Shown here: positions 52,864 to 60,885 of the stretch, piece by piece
Position numbering within the stretch: position 1 is the stretch's first letter
Layout of the letters: each line of letters begins with the position of its first letter
DNA from: Brevundimonas fontaquae
Lineage (GTDB): Bacteria; Pseudomonadota; Alphaproteobacteria; Caulobacterales; Caulobacteraceae
DNA length: 64,000 nt
Direction: 5' to 3'
Assembly (NCBI RefSeq): GCF_017086445.1
Contig: NZ_CP070968.1
Span: 2,914,001-2,978,000 of the forward strand
The notes under the pieces: generated by a model
The model's input: the letters and a program-made list of their open reading frames with translations, nothing else
Told to the model about the DNA's origin: nothing
The model's database searches: none
Made by a program: the position numbers and the translations under genes

Positions 52864-53472
52864 ATGCCCCAAGCCGCCCCCGTCTATCGCGTCCGCTCGC
52901 AGGAGATCTGGGACCTGGCCCGCGACGATTATCTGGCGGGCGAGCCGGCGCGGATCGTCTGCCGCCGCTACGACCTGGGCCTGTCGGCCTTCCGCATCCG
53001 CGCGCGCAAGGGCAAGTGGCGGCGCGGGGACCAGGACGATCCCGACCTGTACGATCCCGCGCTCGAGCTCGAGGCGGTCGAGGATATCGCCTTTTCCGAC
53101 ATGGCCGACACGGCGCGCCGTCGCCTGCAACTAGCCCTAATGGACGGCGAGGCGACCGAGGCCCAGCGCTGGCTCAGGATCTTCGAGACCCTGTCGTCGA
53201 TGGCGTCCCAGACTGGCGATGTGCACACATTGCACCCGGATTTTTCGCCCCGACCGTCTGATGGGACCGACGCGCCCGCCCCTCGCCCTTCGACGGACGA
53301 CGCCGGGTCCGCACCGGGCGAAGTGCATGAATTGCACTCTGATTTATCTTCGGACGACCTAGGTCGATCCGGCGCGCCCCTCAATCGGGCCGAGCGCCGC
53401 CGCCTGCGCCGCGCCCGGCGCCGCACGCCGCCCTCTGCAAGTCCTGAAAGCCATGCTAGCCAAGGGCCATGA
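52864..53472 (+). CDS. Hypothetical protein with HTH-like N-terminus and duplicated VHxLH motif
   Basis: 202 residues. The N-terminal about 55 (IWDLARDDYLAGEPARIVCR, YDLGLSAFRIRARKGKW) look like a terminase-small-subunit or resolvase-type helix-turn-helix. A helical middle (FSDMADTARRRLQLALMDG) follows. The C-terminal third is Pro/Asp/Arg-rich with two near copies of VHxLHxDxS (about residues 120 and 154), ending in an Arg cluster (RAERRRLRRARRR). The ATG at 52864 has no strong ribosome site. It overlaps the next gene by 4 nt. Function unknown; DNA binding is plausible. Confidence 0.6.
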   Translation: MPQAAPVYRVRSQEIWDLARDDYLAGEPARIVCRRYDLGLSAFRIRARKGKWRRGDQDDPDLYDPALELEAVEDIAFSDMADTARRRLQLALMDGEATEAQRWLRIFETLSSMASQTGDVHTLHPDFSPRPSDGTDAPAPRPSTDDAGSAPGEVHELHSDLSSDDLGRSGAPLNRAERRRLRRARRRTPPSASPESHASQGP

Positions 53473-53915
53473 ACCCGTCGCTCCTCGCCATTCTCGTCGT
53501 CATCCTGGCCGGCGGCGCCACCGCGCTTCAGGCCCCGACCAACGCCAGGCTGGCGACCGCCGTGGCCTCGCCGGTCAACGCGGCCTTCATCTCGTTTGCG
53601 GTCGGCACCACCGTGCTGGGACTCTTGGCGGCCATCCTGCACACCCGGCCGGACATGGCCGCGACGCGGGCCCTGCCGTGGTACGCCTGGCTGGGCGGGG
53701 CCTACGGCGCCTGTTTCGTGGTCGCCGCCGCCTGGGGCGTGCCCCGCCTGGGCGTGGCCATGACCATCACCCTGATGGTCGGCGGCCAGCTGCTGCTCAG
53801 CCTGGCGCTGGATCATTTCGGGGCGCTGGGCGTGCCGCGCCAGCCGCTGAACATCGGCCGCATCGCCGGGGTGGGGCTTGTTCTGGCCGGCGTCCTTCTG
53901 GTCCGGCGCTCTTGA
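53469..53915 (+). CDS. DMT-superfamily DUF606/YdcZ membrane protein
   Basis: A 148-residue half-size transporter with five hydrophobic helices, the usual size for DUF606 proteins, which work as dimers. Motifs are ALQAPTNARLATAVASPVNAAF near the N-terminus and AAWGVPRLGVAMTITLMVGGQ. The ATG overlaps the preceding stop (ATGA), so it is coupled to that gene. Substrate unknown. Confidence 0.85.
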   Translation: MNPSLLAILVVILAGGATALQAPTNARLATAVASPVNAAFISFAVGTTVLGLLAAILHTRPDMAATRALPWYAWLGGAYGACFVVAAAWGVPRLGVAMTITLMVGGQLLLSLALDHFGALGVPRQPLNIGRIAGVGLVLAGVLLVRRS

Positions 53916-53931
53916 CCCTATATCGGGCGCG

Positions 53932-55800
53932 ATGACCGAGGAGACGCCTGATTCCCAACTGAAAGCCGCCGCCCTGATCGCCGACGAGGCGCGCCGGGCG
54001 CCGGACAAGCCGGGCGTCTATCGCATGTATGGCGAGGACGGGTCGTGCCTGTATGTCGGCAAGGCCAAGTCGCTGAAGAAGCGCATCATCCAGTATGCGC
54101 AGGGGCGTTTTCACACCCAGCGCATCGGCCTGATGGTGTCGCAGACCCGGTCGATGGAGCTGGTGGTCACCGCCACCGAGACCGAAGCCCTGCTGCTGGA
54201 ATCCAACTTCATCAAGAAGCTGAAGCCCCGCTTCAACGTGGTGCTGCGCGACGACAAGTCCTTCGCCGAGCTGATGATCCGCCGCGACCACCGCGCGCCC
54301 CAGGTCAGGAAGCATCGCGGCGCCCACACCACGCCCGGCGACTATTTCGGCCCCTTCGCCTCGACCTGGGCGGTCAACCGCACGCTGAACACCCTGCAGA
54401 AGGCCTTCCTGCTGCGCTCCTGTTCCGACAGCGTCTATGAGACCCGCACCCGCCCCTGCATGCTGCATCAGATCAAGCGCTGCTCGGCCCCCTGCACCGG
54501 CCTGATCAGCCTCGAGGACTACGGCGAACTGGTCACCGAGGCCGAGCAGTTCCTGCGCGGCAAGTCGCGCGCCGTCATCGGCCGCCTGTCCAAGGAGATG
54601 CAGGCGGCGTCCGACGAGATGGACTTCGAACAGGCCGCCCGCATGCGCGACCGCATTCGCGCCCTGTCGGCCATCGCGATGGAGAACTCCGTCAGCGCCG
54701 ATAGCGTCGCCGAAGGCGACGTCTTCGCCCTGCATTCCGACGGCGGCCAGGCCTGCGTCCAGGTCTTCTTCTATCGCGCCGGCCAGAACTGGGGCGGCCG
54801 CGCCTATTTCCCGCGCGTGGACAAGACCGACACCGATCCTGAGATCCTGGCCGCCTTTCTGGGTCAGTTCTACGAGGACAAGCCGATCCCGCGCCTGATC
54901 CTGTCCAACGTGCGCCCGCACGAGTTGGAACTGCTGGAAGAGGCCTTCTCGATGAAGGCGGACCGCAAGGTCGAGATCGTCCGTCCGATGCGCGGCGAGA
55001 AGCTGGCGCTGGTCGACCACGCCCTGACCAATGCGCGCGAGGCCCTGGGCCGCCGCCTGGCCGAAAGCTCGGCGCAGGGCAAGATCCTTGACGAGGTGTG
55101 TGAGGCCTTCGGACTGGAGAGCCGGCCCGAGCGGATCGAGATCTATGACAACGCCCACATTCAAGGGACGAACGCGGTGGGCGGCATGGTCGTCGCCGGC
55201 CCCGAAGGCTTCCAGAAGTCGCAGTATCGCAAGTTCAACATCCGGGGCGAGGATCTGACCCCCGGCGACGACTACGGCATGATGCGCGAGGTGATGCGTC
55301 GTCGCTTCTCGCGCCTGGTCAAGGACGAGGAAGAGGGCGAAGACGTCGTCCGCCCCGACCTGCTGCTGATCGACGGCGGCGCGGGACAGTTGGCCGAGGT
55401 GTTGGCGGTCATGGCCGACCTGGGCGGGCTAGATGACATCACCGTCGTCGGCGTGGCCAAGGGGCCCGATCGCGACGCCGGCATGGAGAAGTTCTTCATG
55501 CCCGGCAAGGCGCCCTTCATGCTGCCGCTGAAATCGCCGGCCCTCTACTACCTGCAGCGGCTGCGCGACGAAGCCCACCGTTTCGCCAACGGCGCCCACG
55601 CCAAGCGCCGCTCGATGGACATCAAGAAGAACCCGCTGGACGAGATCGAAGGCGTCGGCCCCGGCCGCAAGAAGGCCCTGCTGCACGCCTTCGGCTCGGC
55701 CAAGGGCGTCAGCCGCGCCTCCCTGGCCGACCTGGTCAAGGTCGACGGCATCAACCAACCCCTCGCCGAACGCATCCACGCCTTCTTCAGGAAGGCCTGA
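53932..55800 (+). CDS. uvrC: Excinuclease ABC subunit C
   Basis: A 622-residue full-length UvrC, the dual-incision nuclease of nucleotide excision repair. The N-terminal GIY-YIG domain has PGVYRMY and CLYVGKAKSL (3' cut). CMLHQIKRCSAPC is the Cys block. A UVR motif (EMDFEQAARMRDRIR) binds UvrB. The RNase H-like domain has EIYDNAHIQGTNAVGGMVV and LLIDGGAGQL (5' cut). Tandem helix-hairpin-helix repeats end the protein (EGVGPGRKKALL, VDGINQPLAERI). The ATG at 53932 lies 16 nt after the DUF606 gene. Confidence 0.97.
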   Translation: MTEETPDSQLKAAALIADEARRAPDKPGVYRMYGEDGSCLYVGKAKSLKKRIIQYAQGRFHTQRIGLMVSQTRSMELVVTATETEALLLESNFIKKLKPRFNVVLRDDKSFAELMIRRDHRAPQVRKHRGAHTTPGDYFGPFASTWAVNRTLNTLQKAFLLRSCSDSVYETRTRPCMLHQIKRCSAPCTGLISLEDYGELVTEAEQFLRGKSRAVIGRLSKEMQAASDEMDFEQAARMRDRIRALSAIAMENSVSADSVAEGDVFALHSDGGQACVQVFFYRAGQNWGGRAYFPRVDKTDTDPEILAAFLGQFYEDKPIPRLILSNVRPHELELLEEAFSMKADRKVEIVRPMRGEKLALVDHALTNAREALGRRLAESSAQGKILDEVCEAFGLESRPERIEIYDNAHIQGTNAVGGMVVAGPEGFQKSQYRKFNIRGEDLTPGDDYGMMREVMRRRFSRLVKDEEEGEDVVRPDLLLIDGGAGQLAEVLAVMADLGGLDDITVVGVAKGPDRDAGMEKFFMPGKAPFMLPLKSPALYYLQRLRDEAHRFANGAHAKRRSMDIKKNPLDEIEGVGPGRKKALLHAFGSAKGVSRASLADLVKVDGINQPLAERIHAFFRKA

Positions 55801-55806
55801 ACCCTG

Positions 55807-56178
55807 TCACCACTCCAGCAGCGTCAGGCCGGGAATGTCGCGAAAATCCTCACCGTTGCGGGTGACCAACGTTGCTTCGTCTACAAGGGCCTGCGCCGCG
55901 ATCATCCGATCTAGCACCTTGCGGCGCGAATAGCCGGTACGCCGGATGATACGCCCGTAGGCGGCGGCGTCCCGATCATCGAACGGCCTGTAACTGATCG
56001 TCTCAAGCAGCGCAGCCAGTCGGGCGCGTCGCAACTCGGCCTCTCCGTCCAGAAAGCCCGCCTCCAACTCGACCACGGTGATGATGGAGAAGACCAGAGT
56101 GTCGTCGGCCTCTTCGATCTGCGCGCGTATGATCGGGTCGCCATCCCGAAGATGTATGGCGACGCTTGTATCCAGCAT
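55807..56178 (-). CDS. vapC: VapC-type PIN-domain toxin
   Basis: A 123-residue PIN ribonuclease. The acidic site residues are Asp3 (MLDTSVAIHL), Glu in VVELEAG, Asp in RKVLDRMIA and the late acidic RNGEDFRD. In VapC toxins this site cleaves specific RNAs such as initiator tRNA. The ATG at 56178 lies 9 nt after the antitoxin stop (a TTG at 56184 is the alternative). It converges on uvrC. Confidence 0.9.
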   Translation of the reverse strand: MLDTSVAIHLRDGDPIIRAQIEEADDTLVFSIITVVELEAGFLDGEAELRRARLAALLETISYRPFDDRDAAAYGRIIRRTGYSRRKVLDRMIAAQALVDEATLVTRNGEDFRDIPGLTLLEW

Positions 56179-56187
56179 CAGCAATGC

Positions 56188-56424
56188 TCAAAGCCCCTTG
56201 CGAAGGGGTGCGATGAAGGGGGGGCGCTTGCCTATGCTGGTTGGCTTGGGCAGCGCGTCCAACTTGGCCAACATTTCTCTGACGGAGGGCCGCTTGGGCG
56301 TGAGCGTCACGACATCGCCCTTGCGTTCGATCTCGACCTCGACACCCGGCCCGAACGAGATTTCCTTGGGCAGGCGCACGGCGTCGCTGTTGCCGCTTCG
56401 GAATGTTCGACTGGTGACGGCCAT
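56188..56424 (-). CDS. vapB: VapB-type AbrB/SpoVT antitoxin
   Basis: A 78-residue antitoxin. The N-terminal swapped-hairpin DNA-binding domain has SRTFRSGNSDAVRLPKEI and VEIERKGDVVTLTP. The C-terminal tail (REMLAKLDALPKP to the end) would wrap the VapC active site. The ATG at 56424 has AAGGAG upstream. It normally autorepresses its own operon; a short imperfect repeat with GTATACACG lies before the start at 56440-56456. Confidence 0.9.
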   Translation of the reverse strand: MAVTSRTFRSGNSDAVRLPKEISFGPGVEVEIERKGDVVTLTPKRPSVREMLAKLDALPKPTSIGKRPPFIAPLRKGL

Positions 56425-56492
56425 GGCGAGCTCCTTCGTATAGACACGTATACACGATTTATCGGCGTGGCTCAAAGCGCTACAGGCGCTGC

Positions 56493-57116
56493 ATGAGCGA
56501 CTCCGAAGACGAACTGACCGCCGGCTATCGCCGCTTCCGCGCCGAGCATTGGCCGACGGCCCGCGCCGAGTACGAGACCCTGGCGACCAAGGGCCAGAAG
56601 CCGCACACCCTGATCGTGGCCTGTTCCGACAGCCGCGCCGATCCGGCCCTGATCTTCGACGCCAAGCCGGGCGAATTGTTCGTGGTGCGCAACGTCGCCA
56701 ATCTGGTCCCGCCCTATGAGCCGGACGGCAAGCTGCACGGCGTGTCGGCGGCGCTGGAGTTCGGGGTCAAGGTGCTGGGCGTCAAGCGGATCGTGGTCAT
56801 GGGCCACGCCCACTGCGGCGGGGTCAACGCCATGATCAACGGCGCCCCTGAAATCGTCGCCGACTTCGTCGCCCCCTGGATCGCCCAAGGCGCGCCAGTC
56901 GTCCAGCACGTCGCCGAAACCGTCGCCCCCGACCAGCTGGAGCGCGCCGCCGAAGAGGCCATCGTGCGGCTGTCGATCCGGAACCTGCGCACCTTCCCCT
57001 GGATCGCCGAGCGCGAAGCCAAGGGCGAGCTTCAGCTCAGCGGCCTGCATTTCGGCATCGCCGAGGGCGCCCTGACGGCCCTGACCGACAAGCCCCGGTT
57101 CGAACCGTTGGATTGA
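56493..57116 (+). CDS. Beta-class carbonic anhydrase
   Basis: A 207-residue beta-carbonic anhydrase interconverting CO2 and bicarbonate. Zinc ligands are Cys in VACSDSRAD and His/Cys in GHAHCGG; the Asp-Arg dyad is in CSDSRAD. NVANLVPPYE is the conserved loop. No signal peptide, so cytoplasmic. Divergent from vapBC; the ATG at 56493 has a weak ribosome site. Confidence 0.95.
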   Translation: MSDSEDELTAGYRRFRAEHWPTARAEYETLATKGQKPHTLIVACSDSRADPALIFDAKPGELFVVRNVANLVPPYEPDGKLHGVSAALEFGVKVLGVKRIVVMGHAHCGGVNAMINGAPEIVADFVAPWIAQGAPVVQHVAETVAPDQLERAAEEAIVRLSIRNLRTFPWIAEREAKGELQLSGLHFGIAEGALTALTDKPRFEPLD

Positions 57117-57154
57117 GCGGCGAACCGTGCCACACCCGGCGCGTTGCAACGGAC

Positions 57155-57805
57155 ATGACGATGACCTCCGCCCACCGCGCCAACCCCATTCCCAACATCC
57201 TGACCGGGCTGCGCCTGGCGGCCGGGGTGGTGATGTTCGCCATGATGGCCGGGGCGGCGCCGGGCGCGCTTGAGGCCTGGCTGTCGCCGGAAACCCAGGG
57301 ACGATTCAGCGTTTGGGCCTTCTGGATCTTCGTCATCGCCGCCTCGACCGACTGGGTCGACGGCTATCTGGCTCGGCGCTGGAATGCGACCACGCGTTGG
57401 GGCGCCATTCTCGATCCCATCGCCGACAAGGTGCTGGTGACCGGCGCCATCCTGGGCGTCCTGGCCTCGGGTTCGCTGCCCGGCATCGCCCTGCCCTGCG
57501 GTCTGATTCTGTTCCGCGAATTCGCCGTCTCCGCCCTGCGCGAGACGATGGCCGGTCGCATCGAACTGCCGGTCACCCTGGCCGCCAAGTGGAAGACCAC
57601 GGTGCAGATGGTGGCGCTCGCCGCGCTTCAGCTGACCCTGCTGTGGGGCGCCCTGGGCCTGCAGAACGACGATGGATCGCCGCTGGCCTGGCAGCCTGCG
57701 TTCGAATCCTTCGCCATCTTCCTGATCTGGTTCGCCGCCATCATCACCCTGTGGACCGGCTGGCAGTATTTCAGCGAAGCCCGTCGCCAGATGCGCGATC
57801 TTTAG
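57155..57805 (+). CDS. pgsA: CDP-diacylglycerol-glycerol-3-phosphate 3-phosphatidyltransferase
   Basis: A 216-residue CDP-alcohol phosphatidyltransferase, the committed step to phosphatidylglycerol. PNILTGLRL leads helix 1. The motif DWVDGYLARRWNATTRWGAILDPIADK carries the DGxxAR-x8-G-x3-D-x3-D signature and binds metal and CDP. About five to six transmembrane helices. The ATG at 57155 is used; a TTG at 57113 lies in the carbonic anhydrase gene. It overlaps the convergent protease gene by 4 nt. Confidence 0.93.
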   Translation: MTMTSAHRANPIPNILTGLRLAAGVVMFAMMAGAAPGALEAWLSPETQGRFSVWAFWIFVIAASTDWVDGYLARRWNATTRWGAILDPIADKVLVTGAILGVLASGSLPGIALPCGLILFREFAVSALRETMAGRIELPVTLAAKWKTTVQMVALAALQLTLLWGALGLQNDDGSPLAWQPAFESFAIFLIWFAAIITLWTGWQYFSEARRQMRDL

Positions 57806-58317
57806 GGGCGCAGAGTCAGCCCGGCCGGCGTGGCGGAAAAGGCGGAAAGCCGGCCCAGATAGCTCATGCCCAGCAGGGAGTATTCCAGCCCCTGCTCGAC
57901 CACCAGGGCCTCGACCCGGTCCACACGCGCGCCCGCGACCGAGATCATCTTCAGCTGAACCGGCGCGGCGCGCACGACCCCCGATGCGGTCTGGACCGTG
58001 CCGGTGAAGGCTTCGGGTTCGGGATCGACGCCTAGTCTCAGGGCGTCGGCGCGCGTCAGGGCGACCACGCTGGCGCCCGTATCCACCAGCACCCGCACCG
58101 CCTTGCCGTCGATATTGGCCTCGGCCCAATAGTGACCGTCAGCGCCCTTCACCACCTGGGCGTCGGTGCCGGAGGCGCCGATCACCGCCTTGACCACGGG
58201 CGTCGCCGCCTGGGCCAGGCCGTCGCCTTCCAGATGGCGGATCGTCAGAGCCGTGCCGAACGACGCCATGAGAGCGAAGCCGAGGACGACGACAGACTGG
58301 GTATCGATGCGAACCAT
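57802..58317 (-). CDS. Retropepsin-like aspartic protease (TIGR02281 type)
   Basis: 171 residues: one N-terminal membrane anchor (VVVLGFALMASFGTALTI, about 9-26), then a periplasmic clan-AA half-protease domain. The single active-site motif is VLVDTGASVVALT, with EYSLLGMSYLGRLSAF late. Such proteins dimerise like retropepsins. Substrate unknown. It converges on pgsA and overlaps it by 4 nt, so no room for a terminator. Confidence 0.88.
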   Translation of the reverse strand: MVRIDTQSVVVLGFALMASFGTALTIRHLEGDGLAQAATPVVKAVIGASGTDAQVVKGADGHYWAEANIDGKAVRVLVDTGASVVALTRADALRLGVDPEPEAFTGTVQTASGVVRAAPVQLKMISVAGARVDRVEALVVEQGLEYSLLGMSYLGRLSAFSATPAGLTLRP

Positions 58318-58392
58318 GCCTCTGTCTTAGAGGCGCGGCGTTTGGATGGGGTGAAACGACGTGGCTGACGAAAGCTTAAGCCGCGAACCGCG

Positions 58393-58614
58393 CTAGCCCA
58401 GCTTGGCCGGATCCACCTGACTACGGCGCGACGGCAGGTCGGCCATGACCGTCGCGCGCTCGGCGTCGCTCAGCGCCCGCCAGCCGGCGATCTCCTTCAG
58501 GGTGCGAAAACAGCCGAGGCACAGGCCGCTCTCGCCGTCGACTGCGCACACCATGACGCAGGGCGTGGCGATGGCCTTGGGCGGTCCGGGCCGGCTCGGG
58601 GTCGTCGCGCTCAT
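58393..58614 (-). CDS. DUF1289 family protein
   Basis: A 73-residue DUF1289 protein with four cysteines in CVMVC and CLGCFRTLKEI. It likely forms a small zinc or Fe-S fold; function unknown. AGWRALSDAERATVMADLP is typical of the family. The ATG at 58614 is chosen over the longer frame, which runs through the divergent promoter. Confidence 0.88.
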   Translation of the reverse strand: MSATTPSRPGPPKAIATPCVMVCAVDGESGLCLGCFRTLKEIAGWRALSDAERATVMADLPSRRSQVDPAKLG

Positions 58615-58658
58615 TGTGACACAGTGGCGAAAATCACTCCGACTCCTGACGAATAAAG

Positions 58659-58686
58659 TTGCAAATTCACGAAACTGTCTTATATC
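58659..58686 (+). promoter_or_regulatory. Sigma-70-type promoter for the 50-aa protein gene
   Basis: TTGCAA (58659-58664), 16 nt, TATATC (58681-58686), in an AT-richer patch. A transcript would start near 58693 and carry a leader of about 78 nt. Confidence 0.45.
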
Positions 58687-58770
58687 GGCTGATGACGCGA
58701 AACGACTGACGGTGGAATCCCATTGGTACGACGCGTCTCTTTTCATCGTTCTGCGAAAGGAGACGCCAAG

Positions 58771-58923
58771 ATGAACGATAAGGAGCGTAACCTCCAACAC
58801 GCCATGATGTCCTTCGCCCTGTGGGGCGGGATGCTGGTCAACAGTCGGCATATGCCGTCGAACTCGGGCCGGGTGGTCAGCCATCCGTCCAACTTCGTAC
58901 CCTATACGATCAAGAAACGCTGA
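58771..58923 (+). CDS. 50-residue hypothetical protein
   Basis: A 50-residue protein with an ATG at 58771 and an AAAGGAG site eight bases upstream. The N-terminal half forms a helix (NLQHAMMSFALWGGMLVNS); the rest is polar and basic, ending TIKKR. It is a compact transcription unit with its own promoter and an intrinsic terminator 27 nt after the stop, so expression looks real and perhaps strong. No family recognised. Confidence 0.65.
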   Translation: MNDKERNLQHAMMSFALWGGMLVNSRHMPSNSGRVVSHPSNFVPYTIKKR

Positions 58924-58948
58924 CGGCCCGCTCGGCCCTCAGCCTGAA

Positions 58949-58974
58949 GAAGCCCCGGTCTCGCCGGGGCTTTT
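58949..58974 (+). terminator. Rho-independent terminator
   Basis: AAGCCCCGG pairs with CCGGGGCTT around TCTCG (58950-58972), ending in TTTT at 58971-58974. It closes the 50-residue gene unit. Confidence 0.85.
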
Positions 58975-59039
58975 GCAATTCCGGGCTTGCCTGACGCGGC
59001 GTTCGCGGTCGATGACGAGCGCAAGGACGGAGACGATGC

Positions 59040-59837
59040 ATGGGCCTGATCACCGAAGAGAAGCGGGGCGCGATCCTGATCTGGACGCTGGATCGCGAGG
59101 CGCGGCTGAACGCCTTGCCCGATCTGGGCGACGGCGACGAGGTCGCGGCGGCGTGCGAGCGGGTCAACGCCGATTCGTCGATCCGCTGCGTGGTCCTGAC
59201 CGGCGCCGGGCGGGCGTTCTCTGCCGGCGGCGATCTGACGGCGATGCGGGACAGGCGCGACCTGTTCGAGGGCTCGGGCGCCGCCATCCGCGAACGCTAT
59301 CGCCGGGTCGTCCATCGGATCGTGCGGTCGCTGTATGGACTTGAGGTTCCGCTGATCGCCGCCGTCAACGGGCCGGCGATGGGCTTGGGCTGCGATATAG
59401 CCGGCCTAAGCGATATCCGCATCGCGTCCGAGCGCGCCAGCTTCGGCGTGCCCTTCCTGAAGCTGGGCATCATCCCGGGCGACGGCGGGTCCTGGCTGCT
59501 GCCGCGCAACATCGGCTATGCCCGCGCCGCCGAACTGCTGTTCACCACCCGATCCATCGATGCCGCGACGGCGGCCGAATGGGGGCTGGTCAATCGCGTG
59601 GTCGCGCACGACGACCTGATGACCGAGGCCCTGGCTGTCGCCGCCCAGGTCGCGGCCCAGCCGCCGCAGGCCCTGCGTATGGCCAAGACCCTGCTGCGTC
59701 AGGGCCGAGACACGACCTTCGACCAGATGCTGGAGATGTCGGCAGCGATGCAGGCTCTGGCCCACCTGACCGAGGACCATCAGGAAGGCGTCGCCGCCGT
59801 ACTGGAAAAGCGGCCGGGCGACTTCACCGGCCGCTGA
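59040..59837 (+). CDS. Enoyl-CoA hydratase/isomerase family protein
   Basis: A 265-residue crotonase-fold protein. The oxyanion-hole strands are RAFSAGGDLTAM and NGPAMGLGCDIAGLSDIRIAS. GIIPGDGGSWLLPRNIG carries the position usually used for the catalytic Glu; here the equivalent is Asp in GIIPGDGG, so specificity may differ. The C-terminal RQGRDTTFDQMLEMSAAMQ is typical. The ATG at 59040 has GGAG upstream; an out-of-frame ATG lies at 59035. It would act in fatty or aromatic acid degradation. Confidence 0.88.
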   Translation: MGLITEEKRGAILIWTLDREARLNALPDLGDGDEVAAACERVNADSSIRCVVLTGAGRAFSAGGDLTAMRDRRDLFEGSGAAIRERYRRVVHRIVRSLYGLEVPLIAAVNGPAMGLGCDIAGLSDIRIASERASFGVPFLKLGIIPGDGGSWLLPRNIGYARAAELLFTTRSIDAATAAEWGLVNRVVAHDDLMTEALAVAAQVAAQPPQALRMAKTLLRQGRDTTFDQMLEMSAAMQALAHLTEDHQEGVAAVLEKRPGDFTGR

Positions 59838-59846
59838 CCCGAAGCC

Positions 59847-60851
59847 CTATTTCGTCTTCATCGCCTGGTTCGGCCCGACGCCGGCGGCGACCGCGCGTTT
59901 GGCCCCGGCGGTTTCGCCCGGCTTCATGAATTTGACCAGAACCCGCTGTCCGATCAGCAGGGGCGCATCGCCGGCCGAGGCGACGACTTCCACCACCCGC
60001 TCATCGCTGCGCTGCGAGGGATCGTCCGAGGCCAGTTTGCGCGCGCCGAAGACGGCGGCCCGACGCATGACGGCGCCGATATAGACCTTGCTGGCGTCGC
60101 CCTCGGGGCTGATCTCGACGGCCTGGCCGTCGGTCAGGTTCGGCAGGTCGCTCTCGACCACCTCGGCGCGGACGATGCGCGGCGCGTCGGGCTCAAGGTC
60201 GAACATGTTGGAGACGTTCAGGGTCGAGGCGCCGGCGCCGGGGTTGGCGTAGCGGCGCACGATCCGGCCGCTGGTCGGGGCGCGGATGACCGTCAGTTCC
60301 TGATTGTAGCGGGCCTGATCCAACTGTGCCCGCGCGGTCTGGACGGCGGCGACCTGCGACCCCAGACGGGCTTGGGCGGTGGCGATGGCGTCCTGGGCCT
60401 GGTCCATGCGCTGGGCGGCGACGAAGTTCGTGGCGACAAGACGTTGCAGACGCTCCTGCTCGCGCTGAGCGGTGCGGATGTCGACGCGGATCTGGGTCAG
60501 CTGGCTTTCGGCCTGGCTGACGGCGGCGGCCGCGGCCTGCACCGCCAGACGCGCCTCGTCGTCTTCCTGACGGGCGAGGATCTGACCGGCGACGACGCGA
60601 TCGCCTTCCTGAACCAGGACGTCCCGGACGATACCGCCGCGACGGGCCGCGATCTGGATGATGCCGCCCTCGACGTCGACCTTGCCGTTGGCGATGGCCG
60701 CATAGGGACTGTCGACCTTGGTCGCCGCCGCCTTCTCTGCCTCCGCCTTCTTGGTCTTGGCGGCGGACTGGAACAGCATGAAGCCGACCGCCAGCACGAT
60801 CACCAGCAGCAGGCCGATCCAGGTGCGTTTTTTCTTCAGAAAGCCGGGCAT
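59847..60851 (-). CDS. HlyD/DevB-type periplasmic adaptor
   Basis: A 334-residue membrane-fusion protein. One N-terminal anchor (IGLLLVIVLAVGFMLF, about 12-28) is followed by a biotinyl-lipoyl domain (ARRGGIVRDVLVQEGDRV), a long coiled-coil hairpin (about 110-185) and beta-barrel (TVIRAPTSGRIVRRYANPG). It would link the ABC permease below to an outer-membrane channel. Third gene of the permease-ATPase-adaptor operon, 34 nt after the ATPase. Confidence 0.9.
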   Translation of the reverse strand: MPGFLKKKRTWIGLLLVIVLAVGFMLFQSAAKTKKAEAEKAAATKVDSPYAAIANGKVDVEGGIIQIAARRGGIVRDVLVQEGDRVVAGQILARQEDDEARLAVQAAAAAVSQAESQLTQIRVDIRTAQREQERLQRLVATNFVAAQRMDQAQDAIATAQARLGSQVAAVQTARAQLDQARYNQELTVIRAPTSGRIVRRYANPGAGASTLNVSNMFDLEPDAPRIVRAEVVESDLPNLTDGQAVEISPEGDASKVYIGAVMRRAAVFGARKLASDDPSQRSDERVVEVVASAGDAPLLIGQRVLVKFMKPGETAGAKRAVAAGVGPNQAMKTK

Positions 60852-60885
60852 TGGCGTGTCGTCCTAAGGGAAATCGTCGTGTCGG

